A DNA stretch of 64,000 nt from Kordiimonas lipolytica. GTDB lineage: Bacteria; Pseudomonadota; Alphaproteobacteria; Sphingomonadales; Kordiimonadaceae. The translations under genes were made by a program, and so were the position numbers. The stretch lies in assembly GCF_001550065.1 (NCBI RefSeq), contig NZ_LRUB01000007.1, positions 62,001 to 126,000 of the forward strand, read 5' to 3'. Below are positions 8,627-16,552 of this stretch, piece after piece (the stretch's first letter is position 1; every line of letters starts with the position of its first letter). Under the pieces are notes generated by a model, which made no database searches, was not told the origin of the DNA, and saw only the letters and a program-made list of their open reading frames with translations.

Positions 8627-9064
8627 ATGACCGAGACGATGACAGCGAAAAAGATCCAGCTGCCAGAAGGATACACACCGTCGCCAGACGAAGAGTTCAT
8701 GAACCCGCTTCAGCTGGAATATTTCCGCCGCAAGCTGAATGACTGGAAGCAGGACATTCTCAGGGAGTCCGCTGAGACACTGCACAACCTTCAGGAAGAC
8801 AATCTGCGTGAGCCCGATATTGCAGATCGCGCTTCTTCTGAGACCGACTGGTCGGTTGAACTCCGTACCCGCGACCGTCAGCGCAAGCTGGTGTCAAAAA
8901 TCGATTCTGCGCTGCGCCGTATCGAAGAGGGCGAATATGGTTACTGTGAAGTAACTGGCGAGCCAATCAGTCTGCGCCGCCTGGACGCCCGTCCGATCGC
9001 CACGATGACGATTGAAGCCCAGGAAGCACACGAACGGGCCGAAAAAGTGCACCGCGACGACTAA
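8627..9064 (+). CDS. dksA: RNA polymerase-binding regulator DksA (single-cysteine form)
   Basis: Binds the RNA polymerase secondary channel and works with ppGpp on rRNA and biosynthetic promoters. The coiled-coil tip and the C-terminal helix are present (145 aa). The zinc-finger region reads GYCEVTGEPI and later ATMTIEAQEAHE: one cysteine remains of the canonical four. Single-cysteine DksA is known in alphaproteobacteria and is reported to work without zinc-bound structure, so this is probably normal for the lineage. I chose ATG 8627, after AGGGAG; a GTG two codons earlier is also in frame. Monocistronic, with its own terminator. Confidence 0.95.
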   Translation: MTETMTAKKIQLPEGYTPSPDEEFMNPLQLEYFRRKLNDWKQDILRESAETLHNLQEDNLREPDIADRASSETDWSVELRTRDRQRKLVSKIDSALRRIEEGEYGYCEVTGEPISLRRLDARPIATMTIEAQEAHERAEKVHRDD

Positions 9065-9089
9065 TCATCAGAGATTAGAGAGTTTGAAC

Positions 9090-9116
9090 AAGGGAGCTTT
9101 GCGGCTCCCTTTTTAT
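9090..9116 (+). terminator. Intrinsic terminator of dksA
   Basis: AAGGGAGC (9090-9097) pairs with GCTCCCTT (9104-9111) around a 6-base loop, followed by a T-rich tail. It starts 26 bases after the dksA stop. Confidence 0.85.
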
Positions 9117-9130
9117 TGCCTGTGGGGGGC

Positions 9131-9168
9131 AAAAAAAGAGGCCGGTAAACCCCTCGGGGCTTCCGGCC
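9131..9168 (-). terminator. Intrinsic terminator of the flgF-G-A-H operon
   Basis: Read on the minus strand, GGCCGG and CCGGCC (9163-9168 and 9140-9145) form the base of a hairpin that also holds an inner CCCC/GGGG pairing. A run of seven T follows (9131-9137 as A on the plus strand). It lies about 90 bases after the flgH stop and back to back with the dksA terminator. Confidence 0.8.
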
Positions 9169-9254
9169 ACTGCACTGTATGCAGAATTAAGTTGGCTTTA
9201 TTTCGGTAAGTAGTTCCTAAGTCCTGCGTTAGACGCCTCCTTGGTTTGGTCAGA

Positions 9255-10022
9255 TTAGAATGGGAAGATGATGTCGTACAGTTGGGTCCCATAACGTGGC
9301 TGTTGGACATCGGTTAGCTGGCCTTTGCCCCCGTAGCTAATGCGGGCTTCGGCGATTTGGGTGTGCGAAATGGTGTTCGAACTAGAGATATCCTCAGGAC
9401 GCACAATCCCGGCAAGAAGCAGTTCGCGCTTCTCGAAATTCACTCGTACTTCCTGGCGGCCCTGGATCACCAGGTTGCCGTTTGGCAGCACTTCGGTAAC
9501 GATGGCAGCGACCGTGAGGCTGATGGCCTCAGACCGGTTTACGCTGCCGGTTCCTTCGTAAGAGGTTGTTGAGTCAGCATTCACCAGCGAGCCTGGCGTA
9601 ACGGTCGGAGCACCCTCGCCGCTACCATGAATGGCACTGCCGATTTTCTGTTCAAGGCCCAGGAAGTTGGACAAGCCTGCATCTTCCGCAGTCGCGCGGG
9701 AGCGAGAGGTAGAGTTGCCGATCTGGGCGCTGTCGGAAATATCGATATTCACCGTCAGGATGTCTCCGATATTGCCTGCGCGCTGATCCTTGAAGAAAGC
9801 GCGGGCGCCGGTGCGCCAAAGCGAGTTTGGCTGATATTTGTCCGGAGTATTGTTTGGCATCGGCAGGCTGATGGAGCGCTGGGCCACAGGCGCCTTGATA
9901 TCCTTGATTGGCGTCATGTCCGGCGCTTTGCCGATGTTCGAGATCCGATCTGCCGCACCGCACGCCGCGAGGGACGCGAGGGCTGCCGTGAGGGCAATTT
10001 TGCGTAAGGCGTTCTTAATCAT
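9255..10022 (-). CDS. flgH: Flagellar L-ring lipoprotein FlgH
   Basis: Outer-membrane L-ring subunit. A lipoprotein signal with lipobox LAAC puts the acylated cysteine at residue 21. The body carries the FlgH pattern: LWRTGARAFFKDQRAGNIGDILTV, then the SRSRATAEDAGL and GNLVIQGRQEVRVNFEKRELLLAGIVRPEDIS stretches, ending YDIIFPF. Length 255 aa is usual. Last gene of the minus-strand operon flgF-flgG-flgA-flgH, 15 bases after flgA, with a terminator about 90 bases downstream. Confidence 0.97.
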   Translation of the reverse strand: MIKNALRKIALTAALASLAACGAADRISNIGKAPDMTPIKDIKAPVAQRSISLPMPNNTPDKYQPNSLWRTGARAFFKDQRAGNIGDILTVNIDISDSAQIGNSTSRSRATAEDAGLSNFLGLEQKIGSAIHGSGEGAPTVTPGSLVNADSTTSYEGTGSVNRSEAISLTVAAIVTEVLPNGNLVIQGRQEVRVNFEKRELLLAGIVRPEDISSSNTISHTQIAEARISYGGKGQLTDVQQPRYGTQLYDIIFPF

Positions 10023-10037
10023 TACAAGTCTCCGACG

Positions 10038-11000
10038 TTAGAGGGCGGCAAGCGCAAAGCTGTTGCTCATGACCTTCACAAGGCCGGGGCTGATAACTTT
10101 TGCTTCAACGCTTTGTTTGGATTTGATGTTCATGACCCGGATCGTGTCGCCGTCGCCACCGTTTTCCAGGGCGCGACCACTGGCACTCAGGCTCAGGGCA
10201 CCGCTTTGGATGGTCATGGTAACGAGGCTGCCTTTTGCCACAACTACGGGGGCCATGATGTCATTGACACGCAGAGGTTGGCCGGGTTGAAGCGGGCGGC
10301 GGACCGTCTGGCCGACAAGGCTTTGCTGGTCCAGAACAGAATTGCGGTTCAGGCGTTTGGCTGGGTACTGGTTCCAGGCAATATCTTGCGCAGTGATCAC
10401 TTCACCAGGGGCAATCAGCCGGGTCAGCATCGGTACCAGTCGCACTTCCTGCAGTGTCCCGTTGACCTTCAGCTTCTTGGGTATCGCGCTACCGGTGGGA
10501 ATCAGCAAGGTTGCGCTGAAGCGGTCCATACGGTCGCTCAAGGTGAAGCGTTCGATTTCAATATCGGCAAGGCTTGCCGTGGTCGGCAGATAGAGGCCAC
10601 GGTTGCTGCCATATACAGTTACTTCAACATCGTGGGTCAACCCTTGCTGGTTTGCTGCATCCAGCACCAGGTCGTTGAGGTCTGTGAGCGAGAAGGCAAC
10701 GCCGTCACGCTGGATCATGACAGTGCGCAGGTAATTGGGGCGTTCCCAGTCCAGTCCGAAGTCCTCTGCGATCCGGTCAAGGTCGTAGGAGTTCAGTTTT
10801 TCGGCTTCGCCGGGTGCTGGTGCCTGCATGATGATTTCTGCGGCCTTGTCGCCCACGTCATCAAACAGATCCCCCAAGCGGATGACAGCGTCATCCACCA
10901 TTGGCGCGGCCTTTAGTTCCGCCGCCTCAGCTGGGGCTGCTGTCATCAGCATGGTGCTGAAGGCCAGGGCAGTGATGATTTTTGTGCTACAGTTCCGCAT
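10038..11000 (-). CDS. flgA: Flagellar P-ring assembly chaperone FlgA
   Basis: Periplasmic chaperone for FlgI. Signal peptide at residues 1-27 (ending AEAA), an N-terminal region to about residue 190, then an SAF domain and the C-terminal ChapFlgA segment (APGEVITAQDIAW, GQTVRRPLQPGQPLRVNDIM, KGSLVTMTIQSGALSLSASGRAL). At 320 aa it is longer than the E. coli protein because of the N-terminal half, which is common in alphaproteobacteria. It lies 12 bases after flgG and 15 before flgH. Confidence 0.95.
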   Translation of the reverse strand: MRNCSTKIITALAFSTMLMTAAPAEAAELKAAPMVDDAVIRLGDLFDDVGDKAAEIIMQAPAPGEAEKLNSYDLDRIAEDFGLDWERPNYLRTVMIQRDGVAFSLTDLNDLVLDAANQQGLTHDVEVTVYGSNRGLYLPTTASLADIEIERFTLSDRMDRFSATLLIPTGSAIPKKLKVNGTLQEVRLVPMLTRLIAPGEVITAQDIAWNQYPAKRLNRNSVLDQQSLVGQTVRRPLQPGQPLRVNDIMAPVVVAKGSLVTMTIQSGALSLSASGRALENGGDGDTIRVMNIKSKQSVEAKVISPGLVKVMSNSFALAAL

Positions 11001-11012
11001 CAGTGTCTCCTA

Positions 11013-11798
11013 TTAGCGCAGGTTATTGGCAGCCTGGAGCATCTCATCTGCGGTCTGGATGACCTTGGAGTTCAGCTCATAGGCGCGCTGCGCCGAAATC
11101 ATGGAGGTAATTTCACCCACGGCATTCACGTTGGATTGCTCCAGGAAGCCCTGGAATACGGTGCCGTAACCTGGCTGACCAGGGGAAGAGGGCACTGCGG
11201 CACCAGACGCCTGGCTTTCCAGGTACAGGTTGCCACCGATGGCCTCAAGGCCAACTTCGTTCGGGAAGATCGCCAGTTCAAGCGTACCTACAACGGCAGG
11301 GTTGGTCTGGCCATCCTGTTTTACTGCCACTTCGCCTTGCTCGTTGATGGTAACGTCAATGGCATCCTGCGGGATGTTAATGGCAGGCTGCACCGCGTAC
11401 CCTTCAGGGGTCACGAGCTGGCCGTTTTGGTCAATCTGGAACGAGCCAGCGCGGGTATAGGCATCCTGGCCGTCTGGCAGTTGGATGTGGAAGAACCCGC
11501 GGCCGTTGATCGCGATATCGAACATGTTGCCGGTGTTCTGCAGGCTGCCCTGATCGGTAATACGGTATACGCCAGCGGTACGGACGCCCACGCCGACCTG
11601 AATGCCGCTTGGGACAACGGTGCCGGCGTCGGAGGAGTTCGCACCCACGCGTTCGATGTTCTGGTACAGAAGGTCTTGAAACTCGGCGCGGCCGCGTTTG
11701 AAACCTGTGGTGTTCATGTTGGCGATGTTGTTCGAGATAACATCGATATTCAACTGCTGGGCCAACATGCCTGTTGCTGCTGTGCTAAGTGCTTTCAT
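11013..11798 (-). CDS. flgG: Flagellar distal rod protein FlgG
   Basis: Distal rod subunit in the flagellar basal body. The N-terminal rod motif is present (MLAQQLNIDVISNNIANMNTTGFKR-type segment, residues 12-36), as is the C-terminal helix QRAYELNSKVIQTADEMLQAANNLR that packs the rod core. Length 261 aa is exact for FlgG. AGGAAAGGA precedes the ATG. It follows flgF by 28 bases. Confidence 0.98.
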   Translation of the reverse strand: MKALSTAATGMLAQQLNIDVISNNIANMNTTGFKRGRAEFQDLLYQNIERVGANSSDAGTVVPSGIQVGVGVRTAGVYRITDQGSLQNTGNMFDIAINGRGFFHIQLPDGQDAYTRAGSFQIDQNGQLVTPEGYAVQPAINIPQDAIDVTINEQGEVAVKQDGQTNPAVVGTLELAIFPNEVGLEAIGGNLYLESQASGAAVPSSPGQPGYGTVFQGFLEQSNVNAVGEITSMISAQRAYELNSKVIQTADEMLQAANNLR

Positions 11799-11826
11799 CG
11801 TTCTATCCTTTCCTCATTGATCCTGG

Positions 11827-12573
11827 CTATTTCACTTGAGCCAGGCGGTTGAGGGAATCCTTCCGCATCTCTTCAATGCCGCCTGATTGCTTGCTGGCGT
11901 TTTCATAAGCCCGCATCACGTCAATCATTTCGACCATGGATTCGATGGGATTCACATTTGACCCTTCATACGCTTTTTGGCGGATGGTAAATTCGGTCAT
12001 GTTTTCTGGTGGCTGAGGCGCCTGGTCAGTCTCATACAGAGAATTCCCGCGGCGTTTCATGTTTTGCTCGTTGGCAAAAGACACGATGCCAAGCTTGCCT
12101 CTTTCCCCATTGTTGGTGGAAATCGAACCGTCTGTAGCAATGCTGATATCGATGTCGTCTTCGTCAAACTGAATGGCCTGGCCGTTTTCGTCCAGGATCT
12201 TCTCACCTGAGAGCAACGTCAGATTTCTTTCGGAATCAAGGGTCATCCGGCCGTTTCGCGTGTAAACGGTCTGGCCGTCGCCACCTTGAACAGAAAGGTA
12301 GGCACGCCCATTAATAAAGATATCAAGTGGGTTGCTCGTTGGGATCATTGTCCCGGCTTCCAGGTTCCGGACAACGCCATGGTCCATAACCGTGGCGATT
12401 TTGCCGCCGACCGTACCGGCCGCGCCTGGAGCGTCAATCAAGTGTTGACGAAAGACAGATCTTTCTTTGTTGAAGGCTGCCGTCGACATATTTGCGATAT
12501 TATGTGCAACAACATCCATGCGCCTTTTCAGCGCGCTTCTATGAGCCAACCCGACAAACAGTGCGGTATCCAT
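11827..12573 (-). CDS. flgF: Flagellar proximal rod protein FlgF
   Basis: Proximal rod subunit. It has the rod N-terminus (DVVAHNIANMSTAAFNKERSVF) and the C-terminal pattern NPIESMVEMIDVMRAYENASK of FlgF. Length 248 aa. AGGAG lies 10 bases before the ATG, and a sigma-54-like site is about 60 bases upstream. First gene of flgF-flgG-flgA-flgH, divergent from fliL. Confidence 0.96.
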   Translation of the reverse strand: MDTALFVGLAHRSALKRRMDVVAHNIANMSTAAFNKERSVFRQHLIDAPGAAGTVGGKIATVMDHGVVRNLEAGTMIPTSNPLDIFINGRAYLSVQGGDGQTVYTRNGRMTLDSERNLTLLSGEKILDENGQAIQFDEDDIDISIATDGSISTNNGERGKLGIVSFANEQNMKRRGNSLYETDQAPQPPENMTEFTIRQKAYEGSNVNPIESMVEMIDVMRAYENASKQSGGIEEMRKDSLNRLAQVK

Positions 12574-12633
12574 AACTTTTCTCCTGCATTCGCAGTTTGC
12601 TGCTTTTCGCAGTTATCGTTTGCCGAGATAAAA

Positions 12634-12648
12634 GCATGAACTGTGCCA
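12634..12648 (-). promoter_or_regulatory. Sigma-54-like promoter of the flgF operon
   Basis: On the minus strand TGGCAC-AGTTC-ATGC keeps the invariant GG and GC with 10-base spacing and a full TGGCAC -24 element; the -12 element has one mismatch (ATGC for TTGC). It lies about 61 bases before the flgF ATG, like the site before flagellin. Confidence 0.65.
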
Positions 12649-12822
12649 ATATTTTTTATTGTTTCAAATCAATGGTTTATTTTATTTTTTGAAAATGTCT
12701 GGATGGTGGAGGAGCATGTTTTGCCCACAGGATTTGCCCAGGTGGGAAAGAAAAGCCCGCTGCAGTGGTGATATTTTTCTCAGCTTTTCCGCCGGATTTC
12801 TTTACGACTATTTCACGGCTTG

Positions 12823-12837
12823 TTAACTATGTATCAA
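12823..12837 (+). promoter_or_regulatory. Possible CtrA box upstream of fliL
   Basis: TTAA-N7-TCAA matches the CtrA consensus TTAA-N7-TTAA with one mismatch, about 71 bases before the fliL ATG. In Caulobacter the fliL-fliM operon is an early, CtrA-activated gene set. The gap 12574-12907 otherwise holds only the flgF promoter and A/T-rich sequence. Short degenerate motifs occur by chance, so this is tentative. Confidence 0.35.
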
Positions 12838-12907
12838 TAAAGATAAAGTCGAAATGATTTCGAATGGGCGCGTCCCATATCAGGCACTCAAGAGGTATTG
12901 ATCGCTT

Positions 12908-13480
12908 ATGTCCGACGGAATGGAAGAAGCGCTGGGTGAAGCCGAGCTTGTCGAAGGACTTGAACGGAAGAAGGTCAGTGGCAAGAAGGTTGTCATTATT
13001 ATAGCCGGGCTCGTTGTGGCTTTGCTCACTGCAATTGGTGCAGTGACCCTGTTCGGAGGCGGTGACGATGTGGACCCCGAGGATGAAGCTCTGGAGCAAA
13101 TGGCAGAGGAAGCTGCAGCCAAACGTGAAAATGAGCAGCTTGAAGAGGATCAACCAGCGGAAAAACTGAAGCTGCTGTTCGTCGATTTGCCGGAACAGTT
13201 ATATAACCTGAATACCGGCGGGCAGGGCACAAGTTTCTTGCGTGTACGCATCGCCCTCGAGATCGACCGGGAAAGCTACCGCACGGATATTGAAGCCAAG
13301 ATGCCCCGTATTCTCGATGAATTTAATGCCTACATGCGCGAACTGCGGCCGGAAGATCTGGCTGGAGCTGCAGGCATTTTCCGCCTGAAGGAAGAATTAT
13401 TGATGCGGATCAATCAGGCTGTAGCGCCAACGCGTGTCAAGGATGTGTTGTTCCAAGAATTCCTGGTGCAGGGTAGCTGA
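12908..13480 (+). CDS. fliL: Flagellar basal body-associated protein FliL
   Basis: Inner-membrane protein that supports the stator at the flagellar base. One transmembrane segment (residues 28-50) follows an acidic cytoplasmic N-terminus. An acidic linker then leads to the periplasmic FliL domain (about 88-190, with TSFLRVRIALEID and the closing VKDVLFQEFLVQ). Length 190 aa. First gene of a plus-strand operon; fliM starts 42 bases after it. Confidence 0.95.
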   Translation: MSDGMEEALGEAELVEGLERKKVSGKKVVIIIAGLVVALLTAIGAVTLFGGGDDVDPEDEALEQMAEEAAAKRENEQLEEDQPAEKLKLLFVDLPEQLYNLNTGGQGTSFLRVRIALEIDRESYRTDIEAKMPRILDEFNAYMRELRPEDLAGAAGIFRLKEELLMRINQAVAPTRVKDVLFQEFLVQGS

Positions 13481-13522
13481 CCGCTTCGGGGGACACCTCT
13501 GGGTGAAAGAGTAAGGTAAAAG

Positions 13523-14686
13523 ATGGCCGACGACGAAGAAATTGACGACGAAGCAGTTGCTGCAGAGTGGGCCGCCATGGCCGGCGGCGATGGTGACGAC
13601 GAAGATGATGCGCCCGACCAGGACGAAATGGCAGCTGAGTGGGAAGCCATGGCCGCCGGCGGTGGCGATGACGACGATGATGACGGCTCAGGCCCGTCCC
13701 CGGGTCGTGTTCTCGACCAGGACGAAATCGACAGCCTGCTCGGATTTGATGGGGACGGCGATTCCGGTGAGATGACAGGTATCCACGCGCTTATCAATAG
13801 TGCGCTGGTTTCCTATGAACGCCTTCCGATGCTGGATATCATTTTCGACCGTATGGTCCGCATGATGTCCACAAGCCTACGGAATTTCACCTCTGACAAC
13901 ATCGAAGTGTCGCTCGACAATATTACGTCGGTTCGTTTCGGTGACTATCTCAACTCGATCCCGCTGCCGGCGATGCTTGCTGTGTTCCGTGCCGAAGAGT
14001 GGGATAACTATGGTTTGATGACAATCGATAGTAGCCTGATCTACTCAATCGTGGACGTGCTGCTGGGCGGTCGGCGGGGCACGGCAGCAATGCGGATCGA
14101 AGGGCGCCCCTACACCACAATCGAACAGACGCTTGTGGAACGGATGATTTCTGTGGTTCTCAAGGATATGTGTGGCGCATTCGAACCCCTTAGTCCTGTG
14201 AACTTTACCTTCGACCGGCTAGAGACAAACCCACGTTTCGCGACCATCGCCAGACCGCCGAACGCGGCGATCCTGATCAAGCTTCGCGTAGATATGGAAG
14301 ACCGTGGCGGGCGCCTTGAAGTGCTGTTCCCATATGCAACGCTTGAACCCGTTCGCGAACTGCTGCTGCAGCGGTTCATGGGTGAGAAATTTGGTCGTGA
14401 CAGCATTTGGGAAACCCACTTGGCTACCGAACTGTGGCGGGCAGATGTTGATTTGCAGGCCATTATGGACGAGACCACCATGTCACTTCGTGACGTCATG
14501 AATTTTGAGGTCGGGCAGACCATTCTTTTTAACAAGAGCCCGAACGATGAAGTTGTGCTAAAATGCGGTGAAGTGCCGATGGTTAGCGGTGCAATTGGTC
14601 GGGCTGGTCAGCATGTCGCGGTACAGATACGGCAAACCGCTGAACGTCTGCATGTTGATGACGACAATAACCCCGGAAGCTATTGA
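13523..14686 (+). CDS. fliM: Flagellar motor switch protein FliM with repeated acidic N-terminus
   Basis: C-ring switch protein that binds phosphorylated CheY. The usual CheY-docking peptide is at residues 65-74 (DQDEIDSLLG), the middle CheC-like domain spans about 95-290, and the FliN-like SpoA domain about 305-380. Unusually, the first 60 residues are two extra acidic units: AAEWAAMAGGDGDDED (13-28) and AAEWEAMAAGGGDDDD (37-52). The second unit is preceded by its own DQDE (32-35). This makes the protein 387 aa against about 330-350 in E. coli and many others. The next gene starts at TGATG over its stop codon. Confidence 0.96.
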   Translation: MADDEEIDDEAVAAEWAAMAGGDGDDEDDAPDQDEMAAEWEAMAAGGGDDDDDDGSGPSPGRVLDQDEIDSLLGFDGDGDSGEMTGIHALINSALVSYERLPMLDIIFDRMVRMMSTSLRNFTSDNIEVSLDNITSVRFGDYLNSIPLPAMLAVFRAEEWDNYGLMTIDSSLIYSIVDVLLGGRRGTAAMRIEGRPYTTIEQTLVERMISVVLKDMCGAFEPLSPVNFTFDRLETNPRFATIARPPNAAILIKLRVDMEDRGGRLEVLFPYATLEPVRELLLQRFMGEKFGRDSIWETHLATELWRADVDLQAIMDETTMSLRDVMNFEVGQTILFNKSPNDEVVLKCGEVPMVSGAIGRAGQHVAVQIRQTAERLHVDDDNNPGSY

Positions 14687-15111
14687 TGCAGATCGTACCT
14701 GAAATGATTGTCGATGGTGTGCTTGCGATCCTGCTGATTGCGGCGATTGTGGTTTCGACCATTGTGTACAGGCGTTTGTCGACGATACGTGAAGGGCAGG
14801 AACAGTTGCGTCAACTGGTTGACAGCCTGAACAATGCTGTTGTTGATGCGCAGCGTAGTGTCGGAAATATCCGCCAGGCCGCGCTGGATGCTGACGAAAA
14901 ACTGGAATCCCAAATCAAGCGGGCCAAAAACATGGCCGAAGAATTGAGCATGATTTCAGAGGCTGGCAACAATCTTGCTGACAGAATTGAGAAGGGCCTG
15001 ACTGGCGGAAAAACGCCGGCGTCAGGAAAGGCTACTGCTGAATCTGAAGAGCCGAAGGCAAACAAGAAACAGCAGCAGGAAATTTTGGCAGCTCTGCGTG
15101 AAGCGCGTTGA
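14686..15111 (+). CDS. DUF6468-type membrane-anchored flagellar-locus protein (141 aa)
   Basis: An N-terminal transmembrane helix (residues 4-26) is followed by a long helical, coiled-coil-like segment (about 30-105) and a charged tail. This is the pattern of the DUF6468 family found between fliM and motE-type genes in alphaproteobacteria; the name is from memory. The ATG overlaps the fliM stop as TGATG, showing translational coupling. Function unknown; position suggests a link to the switch or stator. Confidence 0.75.
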   Translation: MQIVPEMIVDGVLAILLIAAIVVSTIVYRRLSTIREGQEQLRQLVDSLNNAVVDAQRSVGNIRQAALDADEKLESQIKRAKNMAEELSMISEAGNNLADRIEKGLTGGKTPASGKATAESEEPKANKKQQQEILAALREAR

Positions 15112-15142
15112 TGCGGTCGGTGTATGAGTGTGAGGCAGTAAA

Positions 15143-15808
15143 ATGAGTGGTGCGATATACAGTCGGGTTCGTTTGTTCCCATTGCTTATTATTTTCGCCG
15201 TGTTTGCGCTGGGGCTGCGTGGTGTCAGCCTTTATTCAGGGTATGACCTGATGGTCGCATCAGCCCAGGACCAGGGCGGAGAACAGACTGATACTGCCGA
15301 AGCTTCGGATACGGATTCTGATGGCTCAGGGTCCGCCGCGACTGCCGCTGCCGCGCCACCAATCATCGGCCTGCCAAGTACAGAAGAAATGGAATTGATT
15401 ACCCAGTTGCGCCAGCGCCGCGAGGACCTGGAGGCACGGGAACAACAGCTTGATCTTCAGGAGCAGCTTCTGGCGAGCACTGAAAAGCGGATCAATGACA
15501 AGATCGTTCAGCTGCAGGAGCTTGAGGTGCAGATCAAGAAGCATTTGCGCCTGTTTGAAGAAGTAGAAGAAAAGCAGTTGGATTCCATTGTTGCGGTTTA
15601 TGAAAAGATGAAGCCAAAGGATGCCGCACCGCGCTTTGAGGCGCTGGCGCTGCAGACACAGGTTGACCTTGTGACCCGGATGAAGCCGGCAAAGGTTGCA
15701 GCCCTGATGGAAAATATGTCGCCACAGAAGGCATCGATTTTGACGACGGAGCTTGCCACACAGGTTCAGCCTCCGAATATCGACGAAGTAAGGGGTGGCG
15801 GACGTTAA
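15143..15808 (+). CDS. MotE-family protein (MgtE-N/FliG-like)
   Basis: A membrane anchor or signal segment at residues 9-30, then a low-complexity Ser/Asp/Ala stretch (about 45-75), a charged coiled coil (80-140), and a C-terminal FliG/MgtE-N-like domain (145-205, with VYEKMKPKDAAPRFEALAL and MKPAKVAALMENMSPQKASIL). This is the architecture of MotE, a periplasmic chaperone for MotC known from rhizobia. It lies between the DUF6468 gene and cheZ. Annotation pipelines may label it a magnesium transporter fragment, which would be wrong. Confidence 0.8.
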   Translation: MSGAIYSRVRLFPLLIIFAVFALGLRGVSLYSGYDLMVASAQDQGGEQTDTAEASDTDSDGSGSAATAAAAPPIIGLPSTEEMELITQLRQRREDLEAREQQLDLQEQLLASTEKRINDKIVQLQELEVQIKKHLRLFEEVEEKQLDSIVAVYEKMKPKDAAPRFEALALQTQVDLVTRMKPAKVAALMENMSPQKASILTTELATQVQPPNIDEVRGGGR

Positions 15809-15875
15809 GAGGGAGACGGGCGGTATATGGGAGTAGCCGCCTTTCTTGAGTTTAAGTGGGGCCAGGAGTAGCGGA

Positions 15876-16529
15876 ATGGGAAAACAGGCAACGGTCGTGA
15901 GTTTGGAAGACCGCGCAGCATCGCTTCGGGAAGACCGCGGCGATAACATTGCAATTGATGAAATAACACATGTGGTTGGCAGCCTGGTCAAAGGCACTAC
16001 CCATGATGACGATATTGACCGTGTGGCAGCAGAGTTGCGCGAGCTCCTGGAATATATCGGGGCGGCTAAAAGCGAACTTGTTGAGATGCAGCCTAAATCC
16101 CTTTCGAACAGGGATATCCCGGATGCAGGCGAACAGTTGGACGCCATCGTAAAATCGACAGAAGATGCTGCCGAAGCCATTATGGATGCCGCAGATGCCG
16201 TTGGGCAGATCGCGGAAGAAGTTGAAGATGAAGTTGGTGGCCGATTGGCGCAAATCTCTACAGATCTTTTCCAGGCTTCCAGTTTTCAGGACCTTACTGG
16301 GCAGCGCATCACCAAAGTGACCCGTACGCTGGCCCATCTGGAAGAGCGCCTGAACGCGCTTGCCGATGCGATCGGTGATGATTATGTGGCGCCTGACCCA
16401 GAGGAAGAGATCCAACGTGATGACGAAGGCCTTGTGCAGGATGAAACCGATCTGTTGCATGGCCCGCAGCTTGAGGGCGAGGGCAATAGCCAGGCTGAGA
16501 TCGATGCCATCTTGGCGAGCTTCGACTGA
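15876..16529 (+). CDS. cheZ: CheY-P phosphatase CheZ
   Basis: Helical-hairpin phosphatase that removes phosphate from CheY. The signature FQDLTGQ is at residues 137-143, with D139 and Q143 equivalent to the catalytic D143/Q147 of E. coli CheZ. The C-terminus EIDAILASFD resembles the CheY-binding tail. I chose ATG 15876, behind AGGAG at 15863-15867; a TTG 30 bases upstream is in frame but lacks a site. 217 aa. It sits between the MotE gene and the MotB-like pair. Many alphaproteobacteria have CheZ-like proteins of this divergent type. Confidence 0.9.
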   Translation: MGKQATVVSLEDRAASLREDRGDNIAIDEITHVVGSLVKGTTHDDDIDRVAAELRELLEYIGAAKSELVEMQPKSLSNRDIPDAGEQLDAIVKSTEDAAEAIMDAADAVGQIAEEVEDEVGGRLAQISTDLFQASSFQDLTGQRITKVTRTLAHLEERLNALADAIGDDYVAPDPEEEIQRDDEGLVQDETDLLHGPQLEGEGNSQAEIDAILASFD

Positions 16530-16552
16530 CGCGTGGCATAGCTAGAGAGCAT

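Noticed and set aside
10113..10916. 267-codon plus-strand ORF
   Set aside because: Antisense shadow of flgA.
12711..12725. Sigma-54 site before fliL
   Set aside because: AGGAGCATGTTTTGC has the spacing but lacks TGGCA in the -24 element.
15143..15808. Magnesium transporter MgtE
   Set aside because: Only the N-terminal-like helical domain is present; architecture and locus fit MotE.
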